DNA of 64,000 nucleotides, taken from assembly GCF_004377485.1 (NCBI RefSeq), contig NZ_SNTY01000085.1, positions 1 through 64,000 of the forward strand, written 5' to 3'. Origin of the DNA: Alkanindiges illinoisensis (GTDB lineage Bacteria > Pseudomonadota > Gammaproteobacteria > Pseudomonadales > Moraxellaceae). Position 1 is the first letter of the stretch, and every line of letters begins with the position of its first letter. The notes beneath the pieces were generated by a model. The model did not search any database, was not told where the DNA came from, and was given only the letters and a program-made list of their open reading frames with translations. Made by a program: the position numbers and the translations under genes. Shown here in pieces: positions 15,745-23,374 of the stretch.

Positions 15745-15820
15745 TCTCAAGGTTTGCTCCTACGTCCATAGGTGTAAACAAGAAACCTCAAAGATTCGCC
15801 GTCTTTGGGGTTTTGTTTTT
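15745..15820 (+). ncRNA. Candidate structured small RNA
   Basis: The plus strand carries a TATGAT box near 15741, an AGGTTT (15751-15756) that can pair with AAACCT (15783-15788), and an overlapping terminator whose stem uses the same ACCT bases. The two helices exclude each other, as in attenuators. No reading frame fits. It lies between convergent and divergent genes and would be a ~75-nt RNA. Support is structural only. Confidence 0.3.
15784..15820 (+). terminator. Rho-independent terminator (end of candidate small RNA)
   Basis: AACCTCAAAG (15784-15793) pairs with CTTTGGGGTT (15803-15812) with one G-U pair around nine bases, followed by TTGTTTTT. It blocks rightward transcription towards the repressor gene. 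Confidence 0.75.
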
Positions 15821-15827
15821 GGGAAAA

Positions 15828-15852
15828 TAAAAAAAGCTGACATAAGCCAGCT
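15828..15852 (-). terminator. Terminator of the repressor gene
   Basis: Read leftward, AGCTGGC and GTCAGCT form a 7-bp stem around TTAT, followed by a run of T (A residues at 15828-15834 on the plus strand). It lies 57 bp after the repressor stop. Confidence 0.75.
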
Positions 15853-15909
15853 CTTTTAACTCCACAAATTATTCAAACCTATCGATCAGATATAAAGTTA
15901 CCTTTATTG

Positions 15910-16347
15910 TTATTCACCATTAAACAATTCACCGTTATCCATATCCTGCATAAATGATGAATCCATAGTCATAGTTTGCACCATACGCGGCTCTATATCT
16001 TTTGCATAAGCCTTGGCCAAACCCAGTAACGCTTCCTGTCCTTCAGGACTAATCTGCCGATAGGCTTTTAATAACAGGCTTTCTTCACTGGTCAGGCCTG
16101 CAAAATCAGGGTCAATGCCCAGCAGCACATAACGAATATCAATGCCTTTTTCATGCAGCCTGGCTAAATATACCCACTGATCCGGCACCTTGCCCCGGAC
16201 ATAATTGCCTAGCGTATTTTCGTGCGCGCCAATATCACGCGACAAACTTTTAGCCTTGAATTGTTTTTGTTCCAGTTCCTGCCGAAACCGATCAGATATT
16301 TCTAAAGTCATATCCGTTTCAGGCATACCTAAAGACATAAATTTCAC
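15910..16347 (-). CDS. Immunity repressor of prophage 1 (XRE-type, short)
   Basis: A 145-aa protein with a helix-turn-helix in residues ~20-75 (KSLSRDIGAHENTLGNYVRG) and a helical C-terminus (ISPEGQEALLGLAKAYAKDI) but no peptidase domain, so it is not RecA-cleavable like lambda CI; P2 C is likewise small and uncleaved. It is read leftward, divergent from the early genes, with three GCTATAG-type half-sites in between. Starts at 16338 (MSLG) or 16311 are possible. It should repress the rightward early promoter. Confidence 0.82.
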   Translation of the reverse strand: MKFMSLGMPETDMTLEISDRFRQELEQKQFKAKSLSRDIGAHENTLGNYVRGKVPDQWVYLARLHEKGIDIRYVLLGIDPDFAGLTSEESLLLKAYRQISPEGQEALLGLAKAYAKDIEPRMVQTMTMDSSFMQDMDNGELFNGE

Positions 16348-16356
16348 CTATTCCCA

Positions 16357-16407
16357 TTGAAAGGCCAAATATTTGTGCTATAGTGGGCTATAGCATATCA
16401 CTATAGC
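16357..16407 (+). promoter_or_regulatory. Early promoter and operator of prophage 1
   Basis: TTGAAA (16357-16362), 16 bp, then TATAGT (16379-16384) form a rightward promoter. Overlapping and following it are GCTATAGT (16377-16384), the perfect palindrome GCTATAGC (16387-16394) and ACTATAGC (16400-16407). The repeated 8-mers are the likely binding sites of the divergent repressor and would hide the -10 and start region. Confidence 0.75.
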
Positions 16408-16419
16408 CGAGTTTACCCC

Positions 16420-16623
16420 ATGAGCACATCAAAATCACCTAAATCAACACGCGCCCGCAAAACCCCCGGCGGCCGTGAGCGTTGCGCCCTGTATCTGCCA
16501 ACAGAAGAACTTAAATTCCTGGACGAAATTGCAGCCCAGACAGATTCCAGCCGTTCCAGCGTTCTGGCCAAGTTTTACTATGCTGGCAAACTCGCCAGCC
16601 AAAATAACCAAAGTCAGAACTAG
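16420..16623 (+). CDS. Small ribbon-helix-helix type early protein
   Basis: A 67-aa basic protein, first gene behind the operator-controlled early promoter. The N-terminus is rich in Lys and Arg; CALYLPTEELKFLDEIAAQT and SSRSSVLAKFYY fit a ribbon-helix-helix DNA-binding fold. This is the position of Cox in P2, which controls excision and shuts off the repressor, so it may be the lytic-side regulator. The fold call is from pattern only. Confidence 0.6.
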   Translation: MSTSKSPKSTRARKTPGGRERCALYLPTEELKFLDEIAAQTDSSRSSVLAKFYYAGKLASQNNQSQN

Positions 16624-16632
16624 GAGCGGGTC

Positions 16633-16896
16633 ATGTCATTGCGTATCAGAAAACAAAAGCGTGACAACCGCTTCAATATCAATCTGACCGATGATGAAGC
16701 ACAGATATTTGAAAGCGCAGCCAACATTACTGGCATCCAGGCTGGTGTCATCATGCGCCAAATGCTGCTTAAGCAGGCGTTGGCTATCCTGCTGGCTGAT
16801 GACATCGAGCCGGACTTTAGCCTTGATAATTTTTTAAACAAAGGCGCAACTGCTCACCTTTCGCGGAGCGACGAAGTATGCCAGCAAAACCAATAG
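16633..16896 (+). CDS. Small early protein, ribbon-helix-helix-like
   Basis: An 87-aa protein beginning with a basic stretch (SLRIRKQKRDNRFNINLTDD) followed by helices (AQIFESAANITGIQAGVIMR), which fits another ribbon-helix-helix protein. It follows the previous gene by nine bp with AGGAGCGG upstream and overlaps the next by 19 bp. Function unknown; probably regulatory. Confidence 0.55.
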   Translation: MSLRIRKQKRDNRFNINLTDDEAQIFESAANITGIQAGVIMRQMLLKQALAILLADDIEPDFSLDNFLNKGATAHLSRSDEVCQQNQ

Positions 16897-17060
16897 AACT
16901 AAGCGATCAGGAATTAGAGGTTGTACAGGAAGTACAACTGTTTTTGGGACTTGCCAGTGTGGAACAAACCATTGAATTTTTGCTCAGGCAGCGGCTGCAG
17001 GAAAAACTGCTGCAGCTGGCAGGACGTGAAATTCAAACCAACCCCCGGCATTCGTTGTAA
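16878..17060 (+). CDS. Small early protein of unknown function
   Basis: A 60-aa protein with a helical core (ELEVVQEVQLFLGLASVEQT, then EFLLRQRLQEKLLQL). It starts inside the previous gene, with GCGGAGCGACGAAG upstream, and precedes the replication gene by 20 bp. It may be a third ribbon-helix-helix-like protein. Three such small genes in series between operator and replicase suggest successive regulators or partners of the replicase. Confidence 0.5.
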   Translation: MPAKPIELSDQELEVVQEVQLFLGLASVEQTIEFLLRQRLQEKLLQLAGREIQTNPRHSL

Positions 17061-17080
17061 CTTTTTAATTGAAGTGGTTT

Positions 17081-19774
17081 ATGTACTCAGAAACATTAAA
17101 TGATGCACTCGTGCGGCTGGATCGTGACTTCCAGTTTAAAAGGAAAAGTGCCACTCATTTACGTGGTGGCATTTGCCCCAGCTGTCATAAAAAAGAATTA
17201 TGGACCCATGCCCAGGCGCCGTGGGTGCTGTTCTGCCCACGGACTAACCATTGTGGTGAACAGTTTTACCTACGTGATTTATATCCCGATCTGTTTGAGA
17301 ATTGGGAAAAACGCTTTAAGCCATCTCAGGAAAATCCGACCGCAACGGTTGATGCTTACCTGTGCGAAGGTAGGGGATTTCCCCTTGATAAGCTAAAAGG
17401 CTTATATACCCAGGAATACTATAAAAACTCTGAACTAAACGTCGGTTCAGTCACTATCCGCTTTCCGATTACAGATGAAGCTGGCAATGAAGGCTGGTGG
17501 CAGCGCATTCTGGACGATAAAGGTGTACTGCAGAAAACCACATTCAAATGGCAGTGGTCATCTAGTGGCCACGCCTGGCTAACACCCAACACCAATTATT
17601 TAGACAGCAAGGAAATCTGGATCACCGAAGGGATTTTTGACACCATCGCCCTATGGCTGTCCGGCATTACCAGCTTTTCTGCACTATCCAGTAATAATTA
17701 TCCCTCTATTTTCCTGGAACAGATTGTCACCAAATGCCGGGCAGCCAATAAGACCCTACCGACACTGGTATGGGCATTTGACGCAGATCCATCTGGCAAA
17801 GCCGGTATTGAAAAAAACATCAGGAAGGCCACTGAAGCTGGTTTTACCTGCGTGGCAGCCCAGCCCCCAGCTGGCCGGACTAAAACAGATTGGAATGATC
17901 TATACAAAGCCGGAAAACTTGGCTTCCACGATCTGGAAAACTACCGTTATTACGGTGATTTACTCACTGCCCAAAAGCCGGTTGAAAAAGCCCTGCTGAT
18001 CTATAAACGGCATGGCAATAACAGTTTTCCCTTTGATTTTATGAACCAGCTTTACTGGTTCAAGCTGGACATGGATAAGTACAACGATGCTTTAAAACTG
18101 GCAGATCTGGACAATGAAGACTGGCTGGAAGCCGAGAAGGAAGAAGCAGAGCTGGAAGCGCGCGACAATGCGTTAAAAAATAGCAATACCGTGACCAAGA
18201 TTGTCAACTGTAAGCCTACAGCCCTGTATTACCAGTACAGCGACGAAACCGACGAAGCATGGTATTTCTTTAATATTGATTTTCCACGTAATGCACCAGC
18301 TGTACAAAACACCTTTACCGGTTCCCAGCTGGCGGCCGCATCAGAGTTTAAAAAACGCCTGTTGGCCATCGCTCCTGGCGTGGTGTACACCGGGTCAGGT
18401 GGCCAGCTGGATAAATTGCTGGAACACTGGATTACCGATATTAAGCGCGTTCAGCTCATTAATTATGTGGGCTATCACAATGAGCTAAAAACCTATGTGC
18501 TGGGTGATATTGCATACCAGAATGGAAAACAGTTCAAAATCAATAATGAGCAATATTTTGAATTACCGCGCAAGATCAATTTAAAAAGCCGTGCACCATT
18601 CCAGTTAAGTATTAACACCCAGCTGGCAGATTATAAAAAAGCCTGGGTAAATGACTTTATTGGCGCATTCCAGGTAAAAGGCCTACTGGCATTGACTGCA
18701 TTTTTTGGCAGCCTGTATGCCCAGCAGATCCGCCATATGCACAAGTCTTTTCCATTCGTTGAAATTGTCGGTGAACCTGGTACGGGTAAAACCACATTGA
18801 TCCAGTTCCTATGGAAACTGTTTGGCCGGGCCAACTATGAAGGCCTGGATCCTAACAAAACCAGTAAGGCCGGTTTAACACGTACCTTTCGGCAAGTATC
18901 CAATTTGCCAGTGTTACTAATTGAATCTGATCGCCAGGGCGAGAACGCTTCACGCCAGTTCAACTGGGACACCATTAAAACCCTCTATGACGGTGGTTCG
19001 CTTGGTGCACAGGGCGTAAAAAATGGCGGCAATGAAACCTATGAGCCACCCTTCATGGGCACAGTCATTATCAGCCAGAATGCTGAAGTATTGGCATCTG
19101 AAGCGGTGATGGGCCGTATCGTTCATGTTGGGTTTAAGAAGGATCAACTAACCAAGGAAACCCTGGTTGCTTCACGTCGCTTATCAAAATACGAGCTGGA
19201 AGATGTGAGCCAGTTTATTCTGGAATGTCTGCAAAAAGAAAAGGAAGTGCTGCATACCTACAGCCTGCAGCTAAACCATTATGACAGCCAGCTGCACCAG
19301 GAAAGCTTAAATATTCAGTCTAGCCGGGTAGTGCATAACCATGCCCAGCTGATGGCCCTGTTTGATGCCATGTGCCAGCACCTTATCACTGTGCCTGCAG
19401 AGATCCAGGATCAGGTTAGGGGCGAGCTGGTGAATATGGCCATTAGCCGTGACAAGGTGCTTAAGTCCGATTCCGTCATTGTTCAAAACTTCTGGGACAC
19501 CTTCGAGCAAATCGAAGGGCATAAGTCACTTACTGAAGAATCAGTGGTGAATCATCATTCCAAATCCACCCTGATCGCCATCAACTTTCCCCAGTTGTAC
19601 AAGGTCGCTTCAGATCTGCACTACCAGCTGCCGCCAATGCAGGAATTACAGGATGCCCTGCGGCACAGCCAGCATTACCGCTTTATTGAAACTAACCGGA
19701 TGGTGTCAAGTCGCATCACTCGCAAATCAACCCGCTGCTGGATTTTTGAAAAGCCAGTGGCCAACAGGGATTAA
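17081..19774 (+). CDS. Zinc-finger/TOPRIM primase-helicase replication protein
   Basis: An 897-aa replication enzyme. A primase zinc ribbon uses Cys32, Cys35, Cys52 and Cys58 (CPSCHKKELW, FCPRTNHC). A TOPRIM domain follows with TEGIFDTIALW near 190, AFDADPSGKAG near 235 and DWNDLYKAGK near 270. A RecA- or SF3-like helicase has Walker A GEPGTGKTTL near 565. The end holds VSSRITRKSTRCWIF, shared with the Rha fusion gene. ATG 17081 behind GAAGTGG is chosen over TTG 17069. It probably primes and unwinds at the phage origin, in place of P2 protein A. Confidence 0.88.
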   Translation: MYSETLNDALVRLDRDFQFKRKSATHLRGGICPSCHKKELWTHAQAPWVLFCPRTNHCGEQFYLRDLYPDLFENWEKRFKPSQENPTATVDAYLCEGRGFPLDKLKGLYTQEYYKNSELNVGSVTIRFPITDEAGNEGWWQRILDDKGVLQKTTFKWQWSSSGHAWLTPNTNYLDSKEIWITEGIFDTIALWLSGITSFSALSSNNYPSIFLEQIVTKCRAANKTLPTLVWAFDADPSGKAGIEKNIRKATEAGFTCVAAQPPAGRTKTDWNDLYKAGKLGFHDLENYRYYGDLLTAQKPVEKALLIYKRHGNNSFPFDFMNQLYWFKLDMDKYNDALKLADLDNEDWLEAEKEEAELEARDNALKNSNTVTKIVNCKPTALYYQYSDETDEAWYFFNIDFPRNAPAVQNTFTGSQLAAASEFKKRLLAIAPGVVYTGSGGQLDKLLEHWITDIKRVQLINYVGYHNELKTYVLGDIAYQNGKQFKINNEQYFELPRKINLKSRAPFQLSINTQLADYKKAWVNDFIGAFQVKGLLALTAFFGSLYAQQIRHMHKSFPFVEIVGEPGTGKTTLIQFLWKLFGRANYEGLDPNKTSKAGLTRTFRQVSNLPVLLIESDRQGENASRQFNWDTIKTLYDGGSLGAQGVKNGGNETYEPPFMGTVIISQNAEVLASEAVMGRIVHVGFKKDQLTKETLVASRRLSKYELEDVSQFILECLQKEKEVLHTYSLQLNHYDSQLHQESLNIQSSRVVHNHAQLMALFDAMCQHLITVPAEIQDQVRGELVNMAISRDKVLKSDSVIVQNFWDTFEQIEGHKSLTEESVVNHHSKSTLIAINFPQLYKVASDLHYQLPPMQELQDALRHSQHYRFIETNRMVSSRITRKSTRCWIFEKPVANRD

Positions 19775-19796
19775 TTCCCATTTTTAGGAGGGATAA

Positions 19797-20108
19797 ATGA
19801 CTGAAATGAATTTGGATGATAGTCCTTACTTTACTCAGTTAAAGGCTGAAAAAGCCTTATTTACTATTCCAAAACTGGAAGGCAATCAGCTGTTCTATTG
19901 CACCCAGTGTGGCAATTGCACGCAAGCCCATTTCTATAAGCACGTGTATTCACAGAGCATCAATATGGAAACAGGCGAGGGTTCAGAGCTATTTGAGCAT
20001 TTTTATGTGTCCCAGTGCTGCCTTGCAGATCTGGCCATCATGGATAACGACACATTTAAAGATATTGAAATTGATCCGATTCACTACTTACCAGTGAAAG
20101 ACCGTTAA
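19797..20108 (+). CDS. Small cysteine-rich protein, possible zinc binder
   Basis: A 103-aa acidic protein. Residues ~36-48 hold CTQCGNCTQAHFYKH and residues ~77-80 a CC pair (VSQCCLADL), giving a possible zinc site. It has a good AGGAGGG upstream (19785-19791) and follows the primase-helicase by 22 bp. Function is unknown. Confidence 0.6.
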   Translation: MTEMNLDDSPYFTQLKAEKALFTIPKLEGNQLFYCTQCGNCTQAHFYKHVYSQSINMETGEGSELFEHFYVSQCCLADLAIMDNDTFKDIEIDPIHYLPVKDR

Positions 20109-20195
20109 ACCAGGCACACAGACAGAAGCGGCCACTTCTGCCTGTGTCACATTCACGTTGGAGACGCAAATGCAAAACGATTCTACAGGTGTACC

Positions 20196-20453
20196 ATGAT
20201 TGAAGCTAGCACAGTTGAACTTCAGGCATACGCTAAAGCCATGCTGTATGAACTGGAAATGTCCGAGCAACAGCGACTGAAGCAAAAAGTCATACCACCC
20301 TGGATCAGCGTTAAGCGGCTATATGCCCGAATTGAACAGGGTTTGCAATGTAATAGGGACGAAGTAGCAAGCCTGCTTCTACCCTACTGGAATCAGGGAT
20401 GTATTGAACGGCGGCCAACCAATCGATATATCCGGCTAATCCGGTATCCCTAG
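20196..20453 (+). CDS. Small protein of unknown function before the integrase
   Basis: An 85-aa protein with WISVKRLYARIEQG and YWNQGCIERRPTNRYIRLI; it may be a winged-helix domain. A nine-codon reading frame (ATG 20170) ends in ATGA at this start and may couple its translation. A terminator follows within 30 bp. It is the last gene of the early operon. Confidence 0.5.
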   Translation: MIEASTVELQAYAKAMLYELEMSEQQRLKQKVIPPWISVKRLYARIEQGLQCNRDEVASLLLPYWNQGCIERRPTNRYIRLIRYP

Positions 20454-20479
20454 TAAAACACCCAAACACACCTTTTATG

Positions 20480-20506
20480 CGCCTCTAAGATGAGGCGTGT
20501 TTTTTT
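20480..20506 (+). terminator. Terminator of the early operon before the integrase
   Basis: CGCCTC (20480-20485) pairs with GAGGCG (20492-20497) around six bases and is followed by TGTTTTTTT. It separates the early operon from the integrase gene, which probably has its own promoter. Confidence 0.8.
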
Positions 20507-20540
20507 AAAATTAAGCAAATTAAACACATTCAGGAATATT

Positions 20541-21698
20541 ATGTCAGCAGGTTTAGAAGTTCGTGGTAATAGCATCCGTATCTGGATGAAGCCCGAAGGT
20601 TCCGAGCAAATTAAAGAAACCCTGGACTGGACGGCCACGCCAGAGAATATTGATAAGGCCCGGAAATTATCAGAACTCATTAAACTGGAAATTGAGCTTG
20701 GCCAATTCAGCCTGGCCAAGCATTTTCCCAACTCCAAGCATATCCAGAAAAACCAGATCAGCTATTTTGCAAAAATCTGGCAGGAAGCCATCATCAAGGA
20801 AGTTTCACCCAGTACCTTTGATGCCTATAAAAGCCAGTTGCACACGCACGTTATACCGCGTTGGGGTAAAATTCACCCCAAAGATATTGACACCAATAGT
20901 GTTAAAAAATGGGTTTTTGAATTAAAACAGACCCTTAATGCCAAAACAGTACGTGAGGTTGTTACACGCCTGGCATCAATTCATAGTATCTGGCGTAATG
21001 AACAAAAAATTGCCTATAACCCTTTTGAAACCATCACTATCCAGCAGCTGGACACACCGGAGCCAGATCCGTTTACCAAGGCAGAAATTAATACAATCCT
21101 GGATACACAGACGGATCTGGATATTGAAAACCTGTTGCCTTGCTTATTCTGGACAGGCCTATCGATCTCTGAACAAATTCCCATTGCCTGGGAAGATATT
21201 GACCTGGATAAAGGTACTATCCAGATCAGCCGGTCATATGTCAAAGGAATTTTTCGTGTCACCAAAAACCGTCGCCGGAACCGTGAAATTAAGTTGCTGC
21301 AGCCAGCACTGGAAGCCTTAAAAAAACAGTACCAATTGACCGGCAACCGTAAAGGCCATACTGTCCGCATACTGCAGCGTGACAACCAGACCTATAAAAC
21401 AGAAAGAATCCGGTTTGTCTGGCTCAACTTTGAACAGGCTACCAATTTTGAATATCACGAATTACGCTACCGCTGGAATAAGCACTTACGCAAGGCAAAA
21501 GTAAGAATGCGGGGAATTAACCAAGGCAGGCATACATTTGCCAGCCAACTGCTCACCAGTGGCCGTGTACCGCCAGAATGGATTGCTGACCAGCTTGGCC
21601 ATAGCGATACCAGCATGATCTATAAGCACTATGGCAAACTCATTGCTGAAGATGCACCAGACTACCTAAGCCAGATCAATAGCTATATCAGCACGTAA
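20541..21698 (+). CDS. int: Tyrosine integrase of prophage 1
   Basis: A 385-aa site-specific recombinase starting at ATG 20541 after CAGGAA. The first ~65 residues form an arm-type DNA-binding domain, then a core-binding domain, then the catalytic domain with NQGRHTFASQLL, WIADQLGHSDTSM and the nucleophile Tyr in IYKHYGK. The position of the first catalytic Arg reads GLSISE rather than the usual GLRxSE. It lies 250 bp from the tRNA-His 3' end and should catalyse integration there. A terminator follows. Confidence 0.92.
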   Translation: MSAGLEVRGNSIRIWMKPEGSEQIKETLDWTATPENIDKARKLSELIKLEIELGQFSLAKHFPNSKHIQKNQISYFAKIWQEAIIKEVSPSTFDAYKSQLHTHVIPRWGKIHPKDIDTNSVKKWVFELKQTLNAKTVREVVTRLASIHSIWRNEQKIAYNPFETITIQQLDTPEPDPFTKAEINTILDTQTDLDIENLLPCLFWTGLSISEQIPIAWEDIDLDKGTIQISRSYVKGIFRVTKNRRRNREIKLLQPALEALKKQYQLTGNRKGHTVRILQRDNQTYKTERIRFVWLNFEQATNFEYHELRYRWNKHLRKAKVRMRGINQGRHTFASQLLTSGRVPPEWIADQLGHSDTSMIYKHYGKLIAEDAPDYLSQINSYIST

Positions 21699-21725
21699 AA
21701 TTTTAGTTCTTACTCGCAGCGGATT

Positions 21726-21754
21726 AAATGCCTGATTTATTCAGGCATTTTTTT
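21726..21754 (+). terminator. Terminator after integrase of prophage 1
   Basis: AAATGCCTGA (21726-21735) pairs perfectly with TCAGGCATTT (21741-21750), followed by TTTT. Confidence 0.88.
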
Positions 21755-21947
21755 GCTTATTTACTTTCTATCTGATTATGGCCATGCAGCCAATTTTATA
21801 AAAAACCATATCTGGCCACTTTATTCCGGTGCACAAATTTATCACCGGCCGCTTAAGCATCAACAATATCAAGTAAATTCCCATATTAAGGCAATAGCCT
21901 ACATGCACATTACTTAAATCATTAAATCATATGTGGTTTTGGTCTTT

Positions 21948-21981
21948 GTTATCATGGGTTCGAGTCCCATTAGCCACCCCA
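21948..21981 (+). other. Attachment site: 3' end of tRNA-His
   Basis: The 34 bases contain a T-arm (ATGGG, loop TTCGAGT, CCCAT), acceptor strand TAGCCAC, discriminator C and CCA. The acceptor strand and C73 are those of bacterial tRNA-His, whose 5' acceptor is GTGGCTA with an extra G before it. No matching 5' half lies within the upstream 80 bp, so this is an att duplicate, not a full tRNA. It lies between two integrase genes and is shared by both prophages. Confidence 0.85.
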
Positions 21982-21988
21982 TTTTATA

Positions 21989-22088
21989 TTCCGTAATAGT
22001 CCGCCAAAGTCCGTAAAAGCCTTGAAAATAAAGGCGTTCATAAAATTAATCTTCCGTTATCTTCCGTCGAAGTCCGCTGGCTTCCATT
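21989..22088 (+). repeat. Two triplets of TCCG repeats at 10-bp spacing, candidate integrase arm sites
   Basis: CCG occurs at 21991, 22001 and 22011, and again at 22054, 22064 and 22074, in contexts TTCCGTAAT, AGTCCGCCAA, AGTCCGTAAA, CTTCCGTTAT, CTTCCGTCGA and AGTCCGCTGG. A weaker CTTCCATTGG follows in phase. Helical-turn spacing beside an attachment site suggests arm-type binding sites for the neighbouring integrase. Confidence 0.6.
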
Positions 22089-22159
22089 GGTTTTTGTAGT
22101 ACCTGTTGTAGCATTTTATTCACCAAAATTTTGGTGCTAAATAAAAGGTGCTACATAAA

Positions 22160-23374
22160 ATGCCAAAGATCGTTAAACCCTTATCTGACGCGGAAATCAG
22201 GCGAGCCAAGCCTAAGGATAAAGACTATAAACTACCTGATGGCATGGGCTTATCTGTGCTGGTGGATACCAAGGGTAATAAATACTGGCGCTTTAACTAT
22301 CCTAAACCTTATACCAAGAAACGCAGCACGTTAGGCTGGGGCAGCTATCCAGATGTCACTTTAGCCGATGCACGCGAAAAGCGCGAAATTGCCCTGAAGC
22401 TATTAGAGCAAAATATTGATCCGGTGGACTATAAAAAAACTGAAGCTGATAGTAATTCAGAGCTGGCCAAAAATACATTTAAACATATTGCCCTGGAGTG
22501 GCTGGATCGGCAGGATAATTATGCAGATGCTACCCGTGCCAAAAGTATATATCTTCTTGAATGTGCTTTTGCGCTGATCGGTGATAAGCCTATAGCCAAA
22601 ATTACGCCTTTAGAAGTTCTAAGCGTATGCCGGGTTGAAGAACAAAAGGGCCTGCTAGAAAAAGCTTCAAAAATTAAATCAAAGTGCGCCCAGGTATTCC
22701 GGTATGCCGTGGCCACTGGCCGTTGTGAGCGAGATCCAACGGTAGACCTACGTGGTGCACTGAAAACACCTAAAACCAAGCATCACGCTGCTGTGATTGA
22801 GCCGGAACGGGTAGGTGAGCTGCTGAAGGATATTGACCAGTACAAAGGCCACATGATCACTCAGGCCGCCCTAAAAATCGCTCCATTAACATTTGTTCGC
22901 CCTGGTGAGCTTCGGTCAGCCAAATGGAGTGACATCGACCTTGATAAGAAACTGTGGACCTATACACCACGTAAAACGCAAAATTCCACCGCAGTAGATC
23001 ACATTGTACCTTTGTCCACTCAGGCCGTGGCAGTGCTGTCTGATCTCAAAACACTAACTGGCCAAAGTGAGTATGTTTTCCCGTCCACCTTTTCCTTTCA
23101 AAAGTGTATGTCAGAGAACACAGTAAATCTGGCATTGCGCCGTATGGGTTGGTCTGGTGAGGAAATGTGTGGTCATGGATTCCGTGCAATGGCCCGGACA
23201 ATACTGGAAGAAGTTTTGGAATACCCGATTGAAATTATTGAGCAGCAGCTGGCGCACCGGGTAAAGGATGTGCATGGCCGGGCATATAACCGAACCAAGC
23301 ACTTGGCCAAACGTACAGAAATGTTGCAGCGGTGGGCAGATTATTTAGATGAATTAAAGCAGAAATCAATTTGA
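22160..23374 (+). CDS. int: P4-type tyrosine integrase of prophage 2
   Basis: A 404-aa integrase of the P4/DUF4102 type. ATG 22160 is chosen because MPKIVKPLSDAEIRRAKPKD is the usual family start and AGGTG lies upstream. An N-terminal arm-binding domain (KYWRFNYPKPYTKKRSTLGW) precedes the catalytic domain, with Arg in TFVRPGELRSAKW, GHGFRAMART, QLAHRVKD and Tyr in GRAYNRTKH. Such enzymes often target tRNA 3' ends, as found 180 bp upstream. The 3' end overlaps a convergent AlpA-like gene by nine bases. Confidence 0.95.
   Translation: MPKIVKPLSDAEIRRAKPKDKDYKLPDGMGLSVLVDTKGNKYWRFNYPKPYTKKRSTLGWGSYPDVTLADAREKREIALKLLEQNIDPVDYKKTEADSNSELAKNTFKHIALEWLDRQDNYADATRAKSIYLLECAFALIGDKPIAKITPLEVLSVCRVEEQKGLLEKASKIKSKCAQVFRYAVATGRCERDPTVDLRGALKTPKTKHHAAVIEPERVGELLKDIDQYKGHMITQAALKIAPLTFVRPGELRSAKWSDIDLDKKLWTYTPRKTQNSTAVDHIVPLSTQAVAVLSDLKTLTGQSEYVFPSTFSFQKCMSENTVNLALRRMGWSGEEMCGHGFRAMARTILEEVLEYPIEIIEQQLAHRVKDVHGRAYNRTKHLAKRTEMLQRWADYLDELKQKSI

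Larger units (their letters stand above)
1..21981. mobile_element. Prophage 1: P2-like tail module with primase-helicase replication, right part
   Basis: The stretch runs from tail genes in P2 order (fibre, FI, FII, E, T, U, D, ogr) through cargo and early genes to a tyrosine integrase, and ends at a tRNA-His 3' end. The left end, with terminase, capsid, lysis and baseplate genes expected, lies before the window. P2 replicates with the rolling-circle protein A; none is seen here, and a 897-aa primase-helicase takes its place. Genes look intact, so the element could be functional, but this cannot be judged without the missing half. Confidence 0.9.
21699..22159. other. Prophage junction region without genes
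   Basis: These 461 bp hold the integrase terminator, about 190 bp of AT-rich sequence without recognisable genes, the tRNA-His 3' end, and two triplets of TCCG repeats before the second integrase. No reading frame is supported. Confidence 0.7.

Noticed and set aside
20170-20199. Nine-codon reading frame before the gene at 20196, and a similar 14-codon frame at 30121
   Set aside because: Too short to claim as genes; they may only couple translation through ATGA overlaps.
21899-21981. Complete tRNA gene at the prophage junction
   Set aside because: Only the T-arm and acceptor 3' strand are present; no GTGGCTA 5' strand or D-arm is found upstream.
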